Numbered from the stretch's first letter, positions 45,144 to 53,365 are shown. The stretch: DNA of 64,000 nucleotides from Sphingomonadaceae bacterium (GCA_947463325.1 CANHQT010000009.1:18840-82839); one strand, 5' to 3'. The notes: generated by a model from the sequence alone, not told the origin. Translations and numbers: made by a program.

Positions 45144-46322
45144 TCAGTCCCGCTGCCCTGCGTCCAGCCACCGCCGCAGATCGACAGCGGTCGGGAAGCC
45201 TTCGCTGATCCACTGGTCCTCCAATCGTCTCAGCAATCGCGCGACCTCCGGCCCGGCCGTTACCCCCAACGCCACCAAGTCCCCGCCCGAGAAGGGCAGG
45301 CGCGGAACATCCCATCCGTCTAGATCGGCCAGCCGCTCGGGCTCGCCTGCCAGCAGCAGCCGATCCGTCGCACCTTCGATGCCGATACGATAGGCAAGCG
45401 CACGTGCATCCCTGCCAGCATCATCCGATAACGCCACATGGAGCCGTTTACGCAGGCGATTGGACAATTTGAGCCGCGCTGCCGCCTTGTCTGCCGCCAG
45501 CGCATCGCCCGCCACCAATGCGGCAAGCCGCCGACCGGCATCGCCAGTAACATCTGCCGCACCCTCGGCACGCACCAACGCCTCCAGCCGATCGACCCCG
45601 CCATTGACTGCTTCGGGCAATATTTCGGCGAGCACGCCAGCCTTATGCATCAGCCGCACGACCGATGCGGGATCGGGCAGCGCGAGGATACGCATCAATT
45701 CATCGGCCACCCGCTCGCGGGAGAGGCCGCGCAGCTTCGCTGCCCGCCCGGCGACCGTCTCAAAAGTGGCCTCATCCGGTGCGGCAATGCCAAACCGGCC
45801 CAGAAAACGGAACCAGCGCAGGATACGCAAATGGTCCTCGTCGATCCGCGCAGCGGCATCACCGATGAACAGCACGCGCCGCGCGTCGAGGTCGGCAAGA
45901 CCGCCGACCGGATCGAAAATCTCCCCCGACTGGGGATCGGCATAGAGCGCGTTGATGGTGAAATCCCGCCGCGCCGCATCCTCGGCCCAGTCGTCCGTGA
46001 AGGCGATGGTCGCGCGGCGCCCATCGGTAGCGACATCGCGCCTGAGCGTGGTGACCTCGAAACCGCGCCCGCCCGCAATCGCTGTGACTGTGCCATGGGC
46101 TATCCCGGTCGGCGCCGATTTGAGGCCAGCCGCGGCCAACCGTGCGACCACATCCGCAGGCACCAGCCGCGTCGCCAGATCGACATCGGAGACCGGCTGA
46201 CCGAGCAAACTGTCGCGCACCGCCCCGCCGACCGCCCGCGTCATTGCGCTGCCGCCAAGCGCGTCAAGGATCGCAAGCAGGGCCGTATCCTCTCGCCAGG
46301 CGCCGGGCGGGAGCATGATCAT
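45144..46322 (-). CDS. cca: CCA tRNA nucleotidyltransferase/poly(A) polymerase family
   Basis: Class II nucleotidyltransferase of 392 residues that adds or repairs the 3' CCA of tRNAs. The head has GGAVRDSLLGQPVSDVDLAT with the metal-binding DVD pair and RRDFTINALYADP. The neck helix region is DEDHLRILRWFRFLGRFG. No HD domain follows. The ATG at 46322 overlaps the upstream Nudix gene stop by four bases (ATGA), which decides this start over the Met two residues later. The pairing of Nudix and cca is frequent in Alphaproteobacteria. Confidence 0.9.
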   Translation of the reverse strand: MIMLPPGAWREDTALLAILDALGGSAMTRAVGGAVRDSLLGQPVSDVDLATRLVPADVVARLAAAGLKSAPTGIAHGTVTAIAGGRGFEVTTLRRDVATDGRRATIAFTDDWAEDAARRDFTINALYADPQSGEIFDPVGGLADLDARRVLFIGDAAARIDEDHLRILRWFRFLGRFGIAAPDEATFETVAGRAAKLRGLSRERVADELMRILALPDPASVVRLMHKAGVLAEILPEAVNGGVDRLEALVRAEGAADVTGDAGRRLAALVAGDALAADKAAARLKLSNRLRKRLHVALSDDAGRDARALAYRIGIEGATDRLLLAGEPERLADLDGWDVPRLPFSGGDLVALGVTAGPEVARLLRRLEDQWISEGFPTAVDLRRWLDAGQRD

Positions 46323-46945
46323 GCCGGTGCACTCAGGTTGAGCGCACGTGGGTTCTCGTCCAGCCCGAGCAAAACCCCGATGTTGCGGATCATCGCCGCT
46401 GTCGCCCCCCAAATTCGCTCACCGTCAAACGCGATTTCCCAATAATGGCGCGTCCCGCCATCCCAGTCGACCATCTGGCGCTGATGCATCGCGGGATCGA
46501 ACAGATGGTCGCAGCGCACCTCGAACAGATGCGCCACCTCGTCCGGGTGTGGCAGCAAAGGCAGATCGGGCGGGATGACCGCGATGACCGGAGTCACCAC
46601 ATAGCCGGTGACCGTGCGATAGGGCGGCGCGAGACCGATGATCCGCGCTGCATCAACCGGCAACGCCACCTCCTCCGCCGCTTCGCGCAGAGCCGTGGCT
46701 ATCAGGTCAGCGTCATCGGGGTCGACACGCCCGCCGGGAAAGGCAACCTGACCCGAATGGCTGCGCAGATGCGCCTGCCGCCGCGTCAGCAGCACAGTGG
46801 GGTGCGGCCGCTCGACAAAGGGCACGAGCACTGCCGCCGGCACTTCACGCTTGCCCTGCAGCGTGCGCCACTGCGCATCGCCGTCATGCGGGACACTCGC
46901 CGCACCGCCTGCCGCGAGCCGTTGTGCCAGCGCGTCGGCCAGCAT
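46319..46945 (-). CDS. CoA pyrophosphatase-like Nudix hydrolase
   Basis: A 208-residue Nudix hydrolase of the CoA/NUDT7-like branch. The Nudix box spans SGQVAFPGGRVDPDDADLI and ALREAAEEVALP, with the REAAEE metal-binding core intact. The preceding LLTRRQAHLRSHSGQVAFPG fits the CoA diphosphatase subset (UPF0035). It probably cleaves CoA or its derivatives to 3',5'-ADP and phosphopantetheine. The ATG shares one base with the upstream TGA (TGATG), and the stop overlaps the cca start. Confidence 0.9.
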   Translation of the reverse strand: MLADALAQRLAAGGAASVPHDGDAQWRTLQGKREVPAAVLVPFVERPHPTVLLTRRQAHLRSHSGQVAFPGGRVDPDDADLIATALREAAEEVALPVDAARIIGLAPPYRTVTGYVVTPVIAVIPPDLPLLPHPDEVAHLFEVRCDHLFDPAMHQRQMVDWDGGTRHYWEIAFDGERIWGATAAMIRNIGVLLGLDENPRALNLSAPA

Positions 46946-47511
46946 CAGCCTGTCTCGCCGAGCGGCCAGGCCATGCCGCCGCTCCACAGCCGCCCGTCGC
47001 CATCGGCATGGGACGCGCAATCATAATAGACGCTGCGCGCCAATCGCGCCTCGAGCGGCCGCTCTGCCGGCCCCCGCACATGAAGGTAGGGCAGCAACCC
47101 CGCCGGGCCTTCGCGCAGGCGCAACGGATGCTCCGCGCCCAGCATCACCACATCGCCGCTGTTGAGGCGAAAGGCGACCTTCGCGTCATCCCGCTCTTCC
47201 TCGAACCGGGCTTCGACCACCACGAACGGCGCGTCCTCGACCATGATGGTCAGTTTCTCCGCCGGCGTCACCAATACATGGCTGCCGTCTGCCTCGCGTC
47301 GCAGGATTCGGCTGAACAGGCGCACCATCGCCGGCCGGGTGATCTCCCCGCCCTCATGGAACCAGCGCCCATCGGCGGAAATGCGGATATCGATCCGCCC
47401 CTCACGCGCTGGATGCCAGCGTTCGACCGGCGGCGGCGCATCGCTCTCCATCCACTGGGCGAGCGCATCCATCGGCAAGTCGGCAAAGTCGGGAAGCGGG
47501 GCCATCGGCAT
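46945..47511 (-). CDS. DUF1285 protein
   Basis: About 188 residues of the DUF1285 family, which form a two-domain beta-rich fold. Characteristic parts are IRISADGRWFHEGGEITRPA and MVRLFSRILRREADG, and later HVRGPAERPLEARLARSVYY. The role is unknown, but the family is commonly beside the Nudix and cca genes as here, overlapping by one base. The frame is open to a GTG at 47541; I start at the Met of MPMAPLPDF (47511), which matches the usual N-terminus, but the choice is uncertain. Confidence 0.85.
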   Translation of the reverse strand: MPMAPLPDFADLPMDALAQWMESDAPPPVERWHPAREGRIDIRISADGRWFHEGGEITRPAMVRLFSRILRREADGSHVLVTPAEKLTIMVEDAPFVVVEARFEEERDDAKVAFRLNSGDVVMLGAEHPLRLREGPAGLLPYLHVRGPAERPLEARLARSVYYDCASHADGDGRLWSGGMAWPLGETG

Positions 47512-47567
47512 GGCGGCGATGTGGCGCATCCACAGCGTCACCGCAAGCGGCGCGCTCCCCCACCGCC

Positions 47568-48098
47568 TCAGCTGCGGGCCGGGTCAGGCGTGATCGCCCC
47601 CGCGCCATCGGGCACCGCATGCCCGTTTGCGCCGCGCGCCAGCAAGCGCCGCTGCTCGACCGGGCCGGGCACCACCCACTCCCCCGTCGCATCAGCGGCA
47701 AAGCCCCAGAAACGGCCATAATATTCGGGATCGCCGATCATCATCAGCGCGCCATCCGCATAAAGCGCGGCCGCATCCATCATCGCGTCCATCAGCGCGC
47801 GTCCGGTGCCGCTGCGCTGCAAGGCGGGCTCGACCGCGACCGGGCCGACCATCACCAGCGGCACACGCTCGCCACTGGTGCGCTCCAGCGCCACCGGCCA
47901 GCATTGCAGCGTGCCGATCAGCCGCGCATCATCCCATGCCGAAAAGCTCAAAGCCGGCAACGCCGCGCATCCCTGCCGCATGCGATAAGCGGTGCGGCCG
48001 TGCCGGTCGGTGCCGAAAGCAGCATCGAGCAAAGCCTCCACCCTCTCGGGCATAGCGGTGGACAGGGGTTTGATCTCGACCAGCGGGGAATGCTCCAT
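47568..48098 (-). CDS. GNAT N-acetyltransferase (YhbS-like)
   Basis: A 176-residue acetyltransferase. The acetyl-CoA loop is in VEPALQRSGTGRALMDAM (Q-x-x-G-x-G/A form) and the core strand is MVGPVAVEP. The YhbS-like end includes MMIGDPEYYGRFWGFAADAT, a region typical of that subfamily. Substrate unknown. It is the first gene of the minus-strand GNAT-DUF1285-Nudix-cca series and diverges from folB over 35 bases. Confidence 0.87.
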   Translation of the reverse strand: MEHSPLVEIKPLSTAMPERVEALLDAAFGTDRHGRTAYRMRQGCAALPALSFSAWDDARLIGTLQCWPVALERTSGERVPLVMVGPVAVEPALQRSGTGRALMDAMMDAAALYADGALMMIGDPEYYGRFWGFAADATGEWVVPGPVEQRRLLARGANGHAVPDGAGAITPDPARS

Positions 48099-48133
48099 TA
48101 AGGGGAGCGGCCTTTAGGGGCCACCGCCCCGCC

Positions 48134-48556
48134 ATGCAAGAAAGCGCGTCCCCTCCCGTGACTTATCCCGACAGCCTGATCCTCGAAGTCCACGATCTCG
48201 AAGTCGACGTGCTGACCGGCGTCTATTCCGAGGAAACCCACCTGCCCCAGCCGCTGCGCATCAGCGTGATTGCGGACATGGCGGTGGAGGATCGCTATAC
48301 GCCCGATACCCCGCTGTCGGCGTCCAAATCCTATATGGATCTCAAATTCGCCGCGACTGATGGCATCCCGAAGGATGTGCATTTCACGCTGATCGAGGCG
48401 GTGGCGGATCATATCGCGGAAACCGTGTTCATGCAGGATGACCGGGTCAGCGCCATCACCATTCGCATCGTCAAGCTCGCCATCGCAGAGGCGAATGAGA
48501 GCATCGGCATCACCTTGCGCCGCAATCGCCCCGCCCCCGGGGCCCGCGCGCTATGA
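48134..48556 (+). CDS. folB: Dihydroneopterin aldolase-like protein FolB
   Basis: A 140-residue FolB-fold protein; the enzyme cleaves dihydroneopterin to 6-hydroxymethyl-dihydropterin in folate synthesis. It has LEVDVLTGVYSEETH, the SYMDLKFAATDG segment in place of the usual SYDYV pattern, and the acidic FTLIEAVADHIAE and NESIGITLRR. The match to classical FolB is partial, so an epimerase or paralogous FolX-like role is possible. Its stop overlaps the start of the SDR (ATGA), a pairing that suits pteridine metabolism. Confidence 0.82.
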   Translation: MQESASPPVTYPDSLILEVHDLEVDVLTGVYSEETHLPQPLRISVIADMAVEDRYTPDTPLSASKSYMDLKFAATDGIPKDVHFTLIEAVADHIAETVFMQDDRVSAITIRIVKLAIAEANESIGITLRRNRPAPGARAL

Positions 48557-49332
48557 CCGCGCCCGCCGTGAACCACCGCCCCCTCGCGCTGGTGACCGGC
48601 GGCCTCCACCGCATCGGCGCGAGCATCGCCGCCACCCTCGCCCGCGCCGGCTATGACCTCGCCCTGCACCAGCGCACTGCGTCAGACCCTGACCCCCTTC
48701 TTGCCGCAGCGCTGGCCGAAAGTGGCGCGGCCCATCGCCTGTTCCGTCACGATCTGGCGCAAGCCGGCGCCGCCGCGAGCCTGTTTGCCGAAGTCAGCGC
48801 CGCCTTCGGCCGCCCGCCGCTGCTGATCGTCAACAACGCATCCCGCTTTGCCGAAAGCGAGCTCGCCAGCCTTGACGAAGCGGAGCTCGCCCGCACCATG
48901 GCCGTCAACCTGACCGTGCCGGTGATGCTGACACAGGCGCTGCTTGCCAGCACGCCCGCATCCCCTGCCCCCGGGGCCTGCGTCATCAACATCCTCGACC
49001 AGCGGGTGGTGAACCCGGTGCCGGACCAGTTCGGCTATACACTCACCAAGCAGGCGCTGTGGCAGGCGACCCGCACCATGGCCATCGCCGCCGCGCCGCG
49101 GGTGCGGGTGAATGCCGTCGCCCCCGGCCTCACCCTGCCGACGGACGATTACGCCCCCGGCCAGATGGAACGCCTGAACGCCGCCATGCCCCTCGCCCAA
49201 CTCCCCACGCCCCAGGCCATAGCGGACGCCGTCCTCTATCTGGCCAACGCCGCCCATGTGACAGGCCAGACAATCTTCGTGGACGGCGGCGCGAACCTGC
49301 GCAGCTACGAGCGGGATTTTGTGCGGATGTGA
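48553..49332 (+). CDS. FolM/pteridine-reductase-like SDR
   Basis: A 259-residue SDR. The cofactor loop is VTGGLHRIGASIA, a TGxxxRIG form seen in dihydromonapterin and pteridine reductases (TGGxxRIG). NNASRFAES replaces the usual NNAG, also as in FolM-like proteins. The catalytic Tyr and Lys are in FGYTLTKQALWQ. Translationally coupled to folB, it likely reduces a pterin or dihydrofolate. The C-terminus ends DFVRM and its stop is followed by a run of ten G residues, where the accessory insert begins. Confidence 0.85.
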   Translation: MTAPAVNHRPLALVTGGLHRIGASIAATLARAGYDLALHQRTASDPDPLLAAALAESGAAHRLFRHDLAQAGAAASLFAEVSAAFGRPPLLIVNNASRFAESELASLDEAELARTMAVNLTVPVMLTQALLASTPASPAPGACVINILDQRVVNPVPDQFGYTLTKQALWQATRTMAIAAAPRVRVNAVAPGLTLPTDDYAPGQMERLNAAMPLAQLPTPQAIADAVLYLANAAHVTGQTIFVDGGANLRSYERDFVRM

Positions 49333-49342
49333 GGGGGGGGGG
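49333..49342 (+). repeat. G10 homopolymer after the FolM-like gene
   Basis: Ten consecutive G residues begin right after the TGA stop of the FolM-like gene. It marks the left edge of the AT-richer insert; a C8 tract marks the right edge at 51275-51282. Confidence 0.7.
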
Positions 49343-49405
49343 AACCCTTTTCAGAAATCTTTCTAGCTATGTTCTTATAAGTTCTGCGCAAATCGGATGA
49401 CACAA

Positions 49406-49936
49406 TCATATTTTCCGATTTAATTCAATAGTCTTTAATTGATCTATGTTTCCTGAATCAATTGCGTGATAAATTTCGTTCAGATTTTGCACGGCCTCAC
49501 AGAAATAATGATATTCACCTTTAAAATATAATGGAATACTCCAACCCGACAAGTTCATTAATACTGCCGCTTCACCGGTTCGTGCACGACCGTTCCAATC
49601 AGTTTTCATAACCGGGAATCCGCTATGGCTTTTTTCAAGGAAAATGTCTCCCACGTTTAGTGCGCTATTTATTCTTTCCATGAATAGTTCAAATGGTGTC
49701 CACACCTCCCCGCCGCCGCCTGCAATGGGATTGAACCGAAAATCTGGACTGCCGTCTAATTTATGACGCGGCCAAACAGCGAATTTGGGAGCCACTCGAT
49801 GCACCGAGACCCTTGAAATATGGGGAACCGGATCATCACGTATCTTTAAGGGGTTTCTGTCATCAACAATAACCATTTCACCAAAAATCGTTTCTTTGAA
49901 ATTTTCTTCATTAATTTCGATGTCGAATATCCTCAT
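49406..49936 (-). CDS. Uncharacterised AT-rich 176-residue protein
   Basis: I do not recognise this protein. It is soluble, with no signal or membrane segment. It starts MRIFDIEINEENFKETIFGE and contains a Gly-rich GGGGEVWTPFELFMERIN, aromatic C-terminal stretches (PLYFKGEYHYFCEAVQNLN) and an acidic end. Codons favour A/T, unlike neighbours, which suggests recent acquisition. AAGG lies six bases before the ATG, so it is probably expressed. It follows the HEPN gene by 165 bases on the same strand; a partner, immunity or antitoxin role is only a guess. A small perfect hairpin (AAATCGG / CCGATTT, 49390-49421) spans its stop. Confidence 0.7.
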   Translation of the reverse strand: MRIFDIEINEENFKETIFGEMVIVDDRNPLKIRDDPVPHISRVSVHRVAPKFAVWPRHKLDGSPDFRFNPIAGGGGEVWTPFELFMERINSALNVGDIFLEKSHSGFPVMKTDWNGRARTGEAAVLMNLSGWSIPLYFKGEYHYFCEAVQNLNEIYHAIDSGNIDQLKTIELNRKI

Positions 49937-50101
49937 GTCTACCTTCTTTGTTAAAACTCAAAATACGAAACATATTACTCTACTGTTCAATTAAATGATT
50001 TTTCGCGGAGAAAGAGATCAAAACCAACGAAACAAGAGTCTCGCAGCTCCCTCGCCAACCCCATCGCACCCCCTACCATACTGAGCTAAACTGGCAGCTC
50101 G
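49937..50101 (-). promoter_or_regulatory. AT-rich spacer between the two insert genes
   Basis: A 165-base gap with A/T-rich sequence before the 176-residue gene. It is long enough for a separate promoter, but no clear -35/-10 pair was found, so the two genes may or may not be co-transcribed. Confidence 0.35.
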
Positions 50102-50995
50102 CTATTTCTTGCCTATGGCCGCTCCGGCCTTTGCCAGAAACACCGCGCCAGCAATGCGCGCCGAATCTTGCACTGGCGCAAGATCCGGATGAAGGGCTCC
50201 ATGGGCGCTGTCACAGCGGGTCCGGTAAAGATCGAGAACCTTGCTAAAGATGCGATCACGCTCCGAGGAAGAGGTTGCGAGGAGCTCCGAAATGCGCGCT
50301 GCAAGTGCACGCTTAATACCCACCGTGTTTGGATCGAGAAGCAGAGCCTCTAAAGAAGTCCAAAGTGCAACGAGAAAGGCTGCACCAGATCCTACCCACC
50401 AAGCGGTGTCGAAAAAGGAAAAGGCGTGTCTGAACCGTTCGTCCTTCATTGCCACAATCAAGTCTGAAAGCAGCGAAATCCATTCGCTCATAAATCTAGT
50501 TACCTCGATTTCTGAGGTGATCGTATATAAGCGAGCCTGCTCCATACTAATCAGCGTTGGCTCAGCCCCCCGGCGATCGCTCAAGGCGACGAAGGAAAAA
50601 TCTGACAGCACAGCCAGCCGGATCGGCGCGCACAACAATAAGCGAAGTGCTGCGGTCGCAAGCCATGCCGAGGCAACCCGGCTTTCGTAAAAGGGCTGCG
50701 TTACAGCAGGATAATGGAGCTGACAGCGGACCTCAATGCTGCGATGGCCGCCACGGCAGGCAAACCAAGGAGCAGGATGAGCTTCGCCAATGCGCGGCGG
50801 GGGTTTCACCGCCAAGATAGGATGGGCGAATACTGTGCCATAGCACGGCTCTACGAAAAACCCAGGTAAGAGCTCATGACGCTCAGCAACGGTGACCCCT
50901 TCCAGACATCCCCAAAAGGCCATCTGCTCGAAGGTTGAAGCGCCGGTTGAGTCGGACCATGGCATGGCTGGCGGTTCGCGATCCATTTGTGGCAT
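50102..50995 (-). CDS. HEPN (ApeA-like) domain protein, putative RNase
   Basis: About 297 residues. The C-terminal part (about 200-297) is helical with FLVALWTSLEALLLDP, then IKRALAARISELLA, then LYRTRCDSAHGALHP. The last contains R260-x4-H265, the RX4-6H RNase motif of HEPN domains, in the arrangement seen in ApeA-like HEPN proteins. The N-terminal about 170 residues are unfamiliar. HEPN proteins act as tRNA/mRNA-cutting toxins or anti-phage effectors; activity here is inferred. The Met at 50995 is tentative; the frame is open to a TTG at 51121, through AT-rich sequence. The gene is less GC-rich than its flanks. Confidence 0.7.
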   Translation of the reverse strand: MPQMDREPPAMPWSDSTGASTFEQMAFWGCLEGVTVAERHELLPGFFVEPCYGTVFAHPILAVKPPPRIGEAHPAPWFACRGGHRSIEVRCQLHYPAVTQPFYESRVASAWLATAALRLLLCAPIRLAVLSDFSFVALSDRRGAEPTLISMEQARLYTITSEIEVTRFMSEWISLLSDLIVAMKDERFRHAFSFFDTAWWVGSGAAFLVALWTSLEALLLDPNTVGIKRALAARISELLATSSSERDRIFSKVLDLYRTRCDSAHGALHPDLAPVQDSARIAGAVFLAKAGAAIGKK

Positions 50996-51274
50996 ACTGC
51001 CTTGTGATCCACCAACAATCCACTGGTTGCAATAAGACGTGCTTTGATGTTGCCGTTCTCGCCTTTTTTGTGACTCTAAGATATTGGTGAATAAAGAAAA
51101 AAATTTATGCAAAATAATCAATACATCGAATTCAAAAAGGTAGGTCTGATTCTCTAATCTTCAGACCTAGGGGCAACCATCTGCAATCCACAAATTTTTC
51201 ACCTCCTTAACGACCGTCAGTGAATATCAGCCCCGTCAATGTTCCGATGCTTCGCTTCCTCTGAGAAGCAAGCA
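50996..51274. other. AT-rich region upstream of the HEPN gene
   Basis: Holds the likely HEPN promoter on the minus strand and A/T runs around 51050-51200. Near the right edge a small hairpin (GCTTC-CTCTGA-GAAGC, 51253-51268) lies before the C8 tract. No further gene or mobile-element end was found. Confidence 0.4.
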
Positions 51275-51282
51275 CCCCCCCC
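51275..51282 (-). repeat. C8 (minus-strand G8) tract after the dioxygenase gene
   Basis: Eight C residues on the plus strand, so the minus-strand dioxygenase stop TAG runs straight into a G-tract. It mirrors the G10 tract at the other edge of the insert. Confidence 0.65.
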
Positions 51283-52214
51283 TACTTCTTCAACCCAATC
51301 TCCCGCAGCCGTTCCTGCAGATACTCGTCGGCCGTGATCGGCTGCGGATAGCGGTTCGGCTGGTCCGCGCTGACGCACTCGGGCAGCGTTTCGATCAGAT
51401 AGTCGGAGCGGAAGTGGAGGAAGAAGGGCATGGAATAGCGCGCATGGGCGGCGCGGCCGGCGTCCGGGTTGCGCACACGGTGGGTGGTTGACGGCAGGCG
51501 GTGGTTGGTCAGCCGTTGCAGCATATCCCCCACATTCACCGCCATCGCGCCCGGCGGCGGGGATACGGGGAGCCAGCTGCCGTCGCGGTCCAATATCTCC
51601 AGCCCCGCTTCCTCCGCGCCGAGGAGGAGCGTGATGGTGTTGATATCCTCATGCGCCTCCGCGCGGATGCCGCTCGGGCTGCCCTGAACGGGGGGGTAGT
51701 GGAGCAGGCGCATCACGCTGTTCCCGTCCCGCACCGTATCGTCGAACCAGTCGGGGGAAAGGCCGAGGTAGCGGGCGATGGCGGAGAGGAGCTGCCCGCC
51801 GACACGGTCAAACTCCGCGAACATCGCATCGAATGTCGCGCGGAATTCCGGCACTTCCGCCGGCCAGACATTGTTCGGCTGTTGGTGGCTGAGCGGGTGC
51901 CCCGCCGGCAGATCGCGCCCGACGTGCCAGAATTCCTTGAGATCGACGTGGGTCGCGCCCTTGGCAATCTCCGTCCCGAACGGGGTGTATCCGCGCGCGC
52001 CGCCCTGTCCGGGCTGGATATAGGCGCGCTTTGCCTCCTCCGGCAGCGCGAAAAAGGCGCGCGTCATCGCCCAGGCGCGGTCGATCAGCGCGGGGTCGAT
52101 GCCATGATCGGTGATCATGGCGAAACCGAAGCGTTCGAACGACCCGCCAAAGTCTCTCGCAAAGGCGGCATCATCATGCGCGGTCATCGAAATGATGGGG
52201 ACACTTGCGGACAT
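51282..52214 (-). CDS. Isopenicillin-N-synthase-like 2-oxoglutarate/Fe(II) dioxygenase
   Basis: A 310-residue non-haem iron oxygenase. The N-terminal DIOX_N part contains FGFAMITDHGIDPALIDRAW. The iron ligands are in RAEAHEDINTITLLL (His and Asp) and PSTTHRVRNP (second His), and the 2-oxoglutarate Arg-x-Ser is in ARYSMPFFL. Members oxidise small molecules such as amino acids or hormones; the substrate is unknown. The Met at 52214 (MSASVPIISMTAHD) is used because the conserved part begins there. It diverges from the fasciclin gene over 108 bases. Confidence 0.9.
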   Translation of the reverse strand: MSASVPIISMTAHDDAAFARDFGGSFERFGFAMITDHGIDPALIDRAWAMTRAFFALPEEAKRAYIQPGQGGARGYTPFGTEIAKGATHVDLKEFWHVGRDLPAGHPLSHQQPNNVWPAEVPEFRATFDAMFAEFDRVGGQLLSAIARYLGLSPDWFDDTVRDGNSVMRLLHYPPVQGSPSGIRAEAHEDINTITLLLGAEEAGLEILDRDGSWLPVSPPPGAMAVNVGDMLQRLTNHRLPSTTHRVRNPDAGRAAHARYSMPFFLHFRSDYLIETLPECVSADQPNRYPQPITADEYLQERLREIGLKK

Positions 52215-52322
52215 CGGCAACTTCCTGAAATGGGGGGCACGAAAGGCGGCAACCCTTGTGACGCGCCGGAGGCGATAACGCACCCGCTGGCGCTGGCAAG
52301 GGCTGTTCGACAAGAGGAATGG

Positions 52323-52910
52323 ATGAACGGCACGGGGCGGACATTGACGGCAATCAAGAGCGGCACGATCGCGCTCGCGCTGTTGCTCGCCGCCTGTTCG
52401 TCGGAGGATGGCGCGGGGGACACCGCCGAAGCCGGCCAGCGCCGCGCTGCGGTGGAGCCCGCCAGCGCCGCAGATGCCATCACCCGCCTGCCGGAATTCT
52501 CGATAATGCGGCAGGCCGTCACGCTCACCGGGCGCGGCCAACTGATCGGGCGCGGTGCCACCATTACCCTGCTTGCCCCGCGTGACACTGCCTTTGCGCA
52601 GCTCGGTTCAGAGGGGAAGGCTGCGCTGCTCGCGGAACCTGCGCGTGGCCGCCTCGCGCGCATTGTCGATCTTCACATCATCCCTCGCGCCTTGCGTGCG
52701 GAGGAATTGCGCCAGCTGATCCGCGATGGCGGCGGCAGCACGGTGATCGCCAGCCGCGCCGGGCCGCTCACCTTCACCAGCGATAACGCAACGATGGTCG
52801 TGACCGCGCCGGACGGCAGCCGCGCGACGATCGGCATGACTGAAATCTCGGCCTCGGGCAGCACCGTCTATGTGCTCGACCGCGTGCTTGGCACTTCTTC
52901 CGGAGAATGA
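52323..52910 (+). CDS. Fasciclin-domain lipoprotein
   Basis: A 195-residue exported protein. The N-terminus has a lipobox (TIALALLLAAC, Cys about residue 25). A single FAS1 domain (about 55-190) shows the H1-like TLLAPRDTAFAQL and the H2-like DLHIIPRALRAEEL, ending GSTVYVLDRVL. FAS1 domains mediate adhesion or protein contacts at the surface. GAGGA precedes the ATG. The stop overlaps the start of the EVE gene (ATGA). Confidence 0.87.
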   Translation: MNGTGRTLTAIKSGTIALALLLAACSSEDGAGDTAEAGQRRAAVEPASAADAITRLPEFSIMRQAVTLTGRGQLIGRGATITLLAPRDTAFAQLGSEGKAALLAEPARGRLARIVDLHIIPRALRAEELRQLIRDGGGSTVIASRAGPLTFTSDNATMVVTAPDGSRATIGMTEISASGSTVYVLDRVLGTSSGE

Positions 52911-53332
52911 TGATGGCCTATTGGCTGATGAAATCGGAGCCTGACGTTTACAGCTACGATGATCTGGTGCGCGAAGGCGAAGGCACGTGGGATGGTGTGC
53001 GCAACCATCTCGCCGCACAACACCTCAAGGCGATGCAGGTGGGGGATCAGGCGCTCTTCTATCACAGCAATATCGGGAAGGAGGCTGTGGCCGTGATGAC
53101 CATCAGCGGGGCCGCCATTCCCGATCCCACTGAACCGGAGGGGACACGCTGGGTGGCGGTCAAGGTAAAGCCGCTACGCAAACTCTCTCGGTCGATTCCG
53201 CTCGCGGTGATTAAGGGCGAACCCCGCCTCGCCGAGATGGCGATGATCCGCCAGTCGCGCCTGTCCGTTTCCCCCGTGCGAGACAGCGAATGGGCAGTGC
53301 TGATGGAGCTGGCGAGCGAAAATGGCGGCTGA
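52907..53332 (+). CDS. EVE-domain protein
   Basis: A 141-residue EVE (PUA-like) protein. AYWLMKSEPDVYSYDDL, TWDGVRNHLAAQHLKAM and FYHSNIGKEAVAVMTI are the signature strands of the family, which bind modified bases in RNA or DNA. The start is ATG-ATG-ATG (52907, 52910, 52913); GGAGA places the third at the best distance, but the first overlaps the previous stop. The role in this organism is unknown. Confidence 0.9.
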   Translation: MMMAYWLMKSEPDVYSYDDLVREGEGTWDGVRNHLAAQHLKAMQVGDQALFYHSNIGKEAVAVMTISGAAIPDPTEPEGTRWVAVKVKPLRKLSRSIPLAVIKGEPRLAEMAMIRQSRLSVSPVRDSEWAVLMELASENGG

Positions 53333-53365
53333 TCGGCGCCAAGACGGAGCTATTGAATCCAAAAC

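Larger units (their letters stand above)
49343..51274. mobile_element. AT-richer accessory insert between convergent genes
   Basis: The base composition falls visibly from the GC-rich flanks, with long A/T runs around 49343-49440, 49930-50000 and 51050-51210. Two minus-strand genes here match none of the housekeeping families around them. No integrase, transposase, tRNA or direct repeat is visible at the edges, so how it arrived is not shown. The edges are put at the G10 and C8 tracts next to the neighbouring stop codons. Confidence 0.55.

Noticed and set aside
49785..49994. 69-codon plus-strand frame in the AT-rich insert
   Set aside because: It overlaps the better supported minus-strand gene and has no clear ribosome-binding site.
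50241..50690. 149-codon plus-strand frame inside the HEPN gene
   Set aside because: It is antisense to a frame with a conserved motif and has no ribosome-binding site or known domain.
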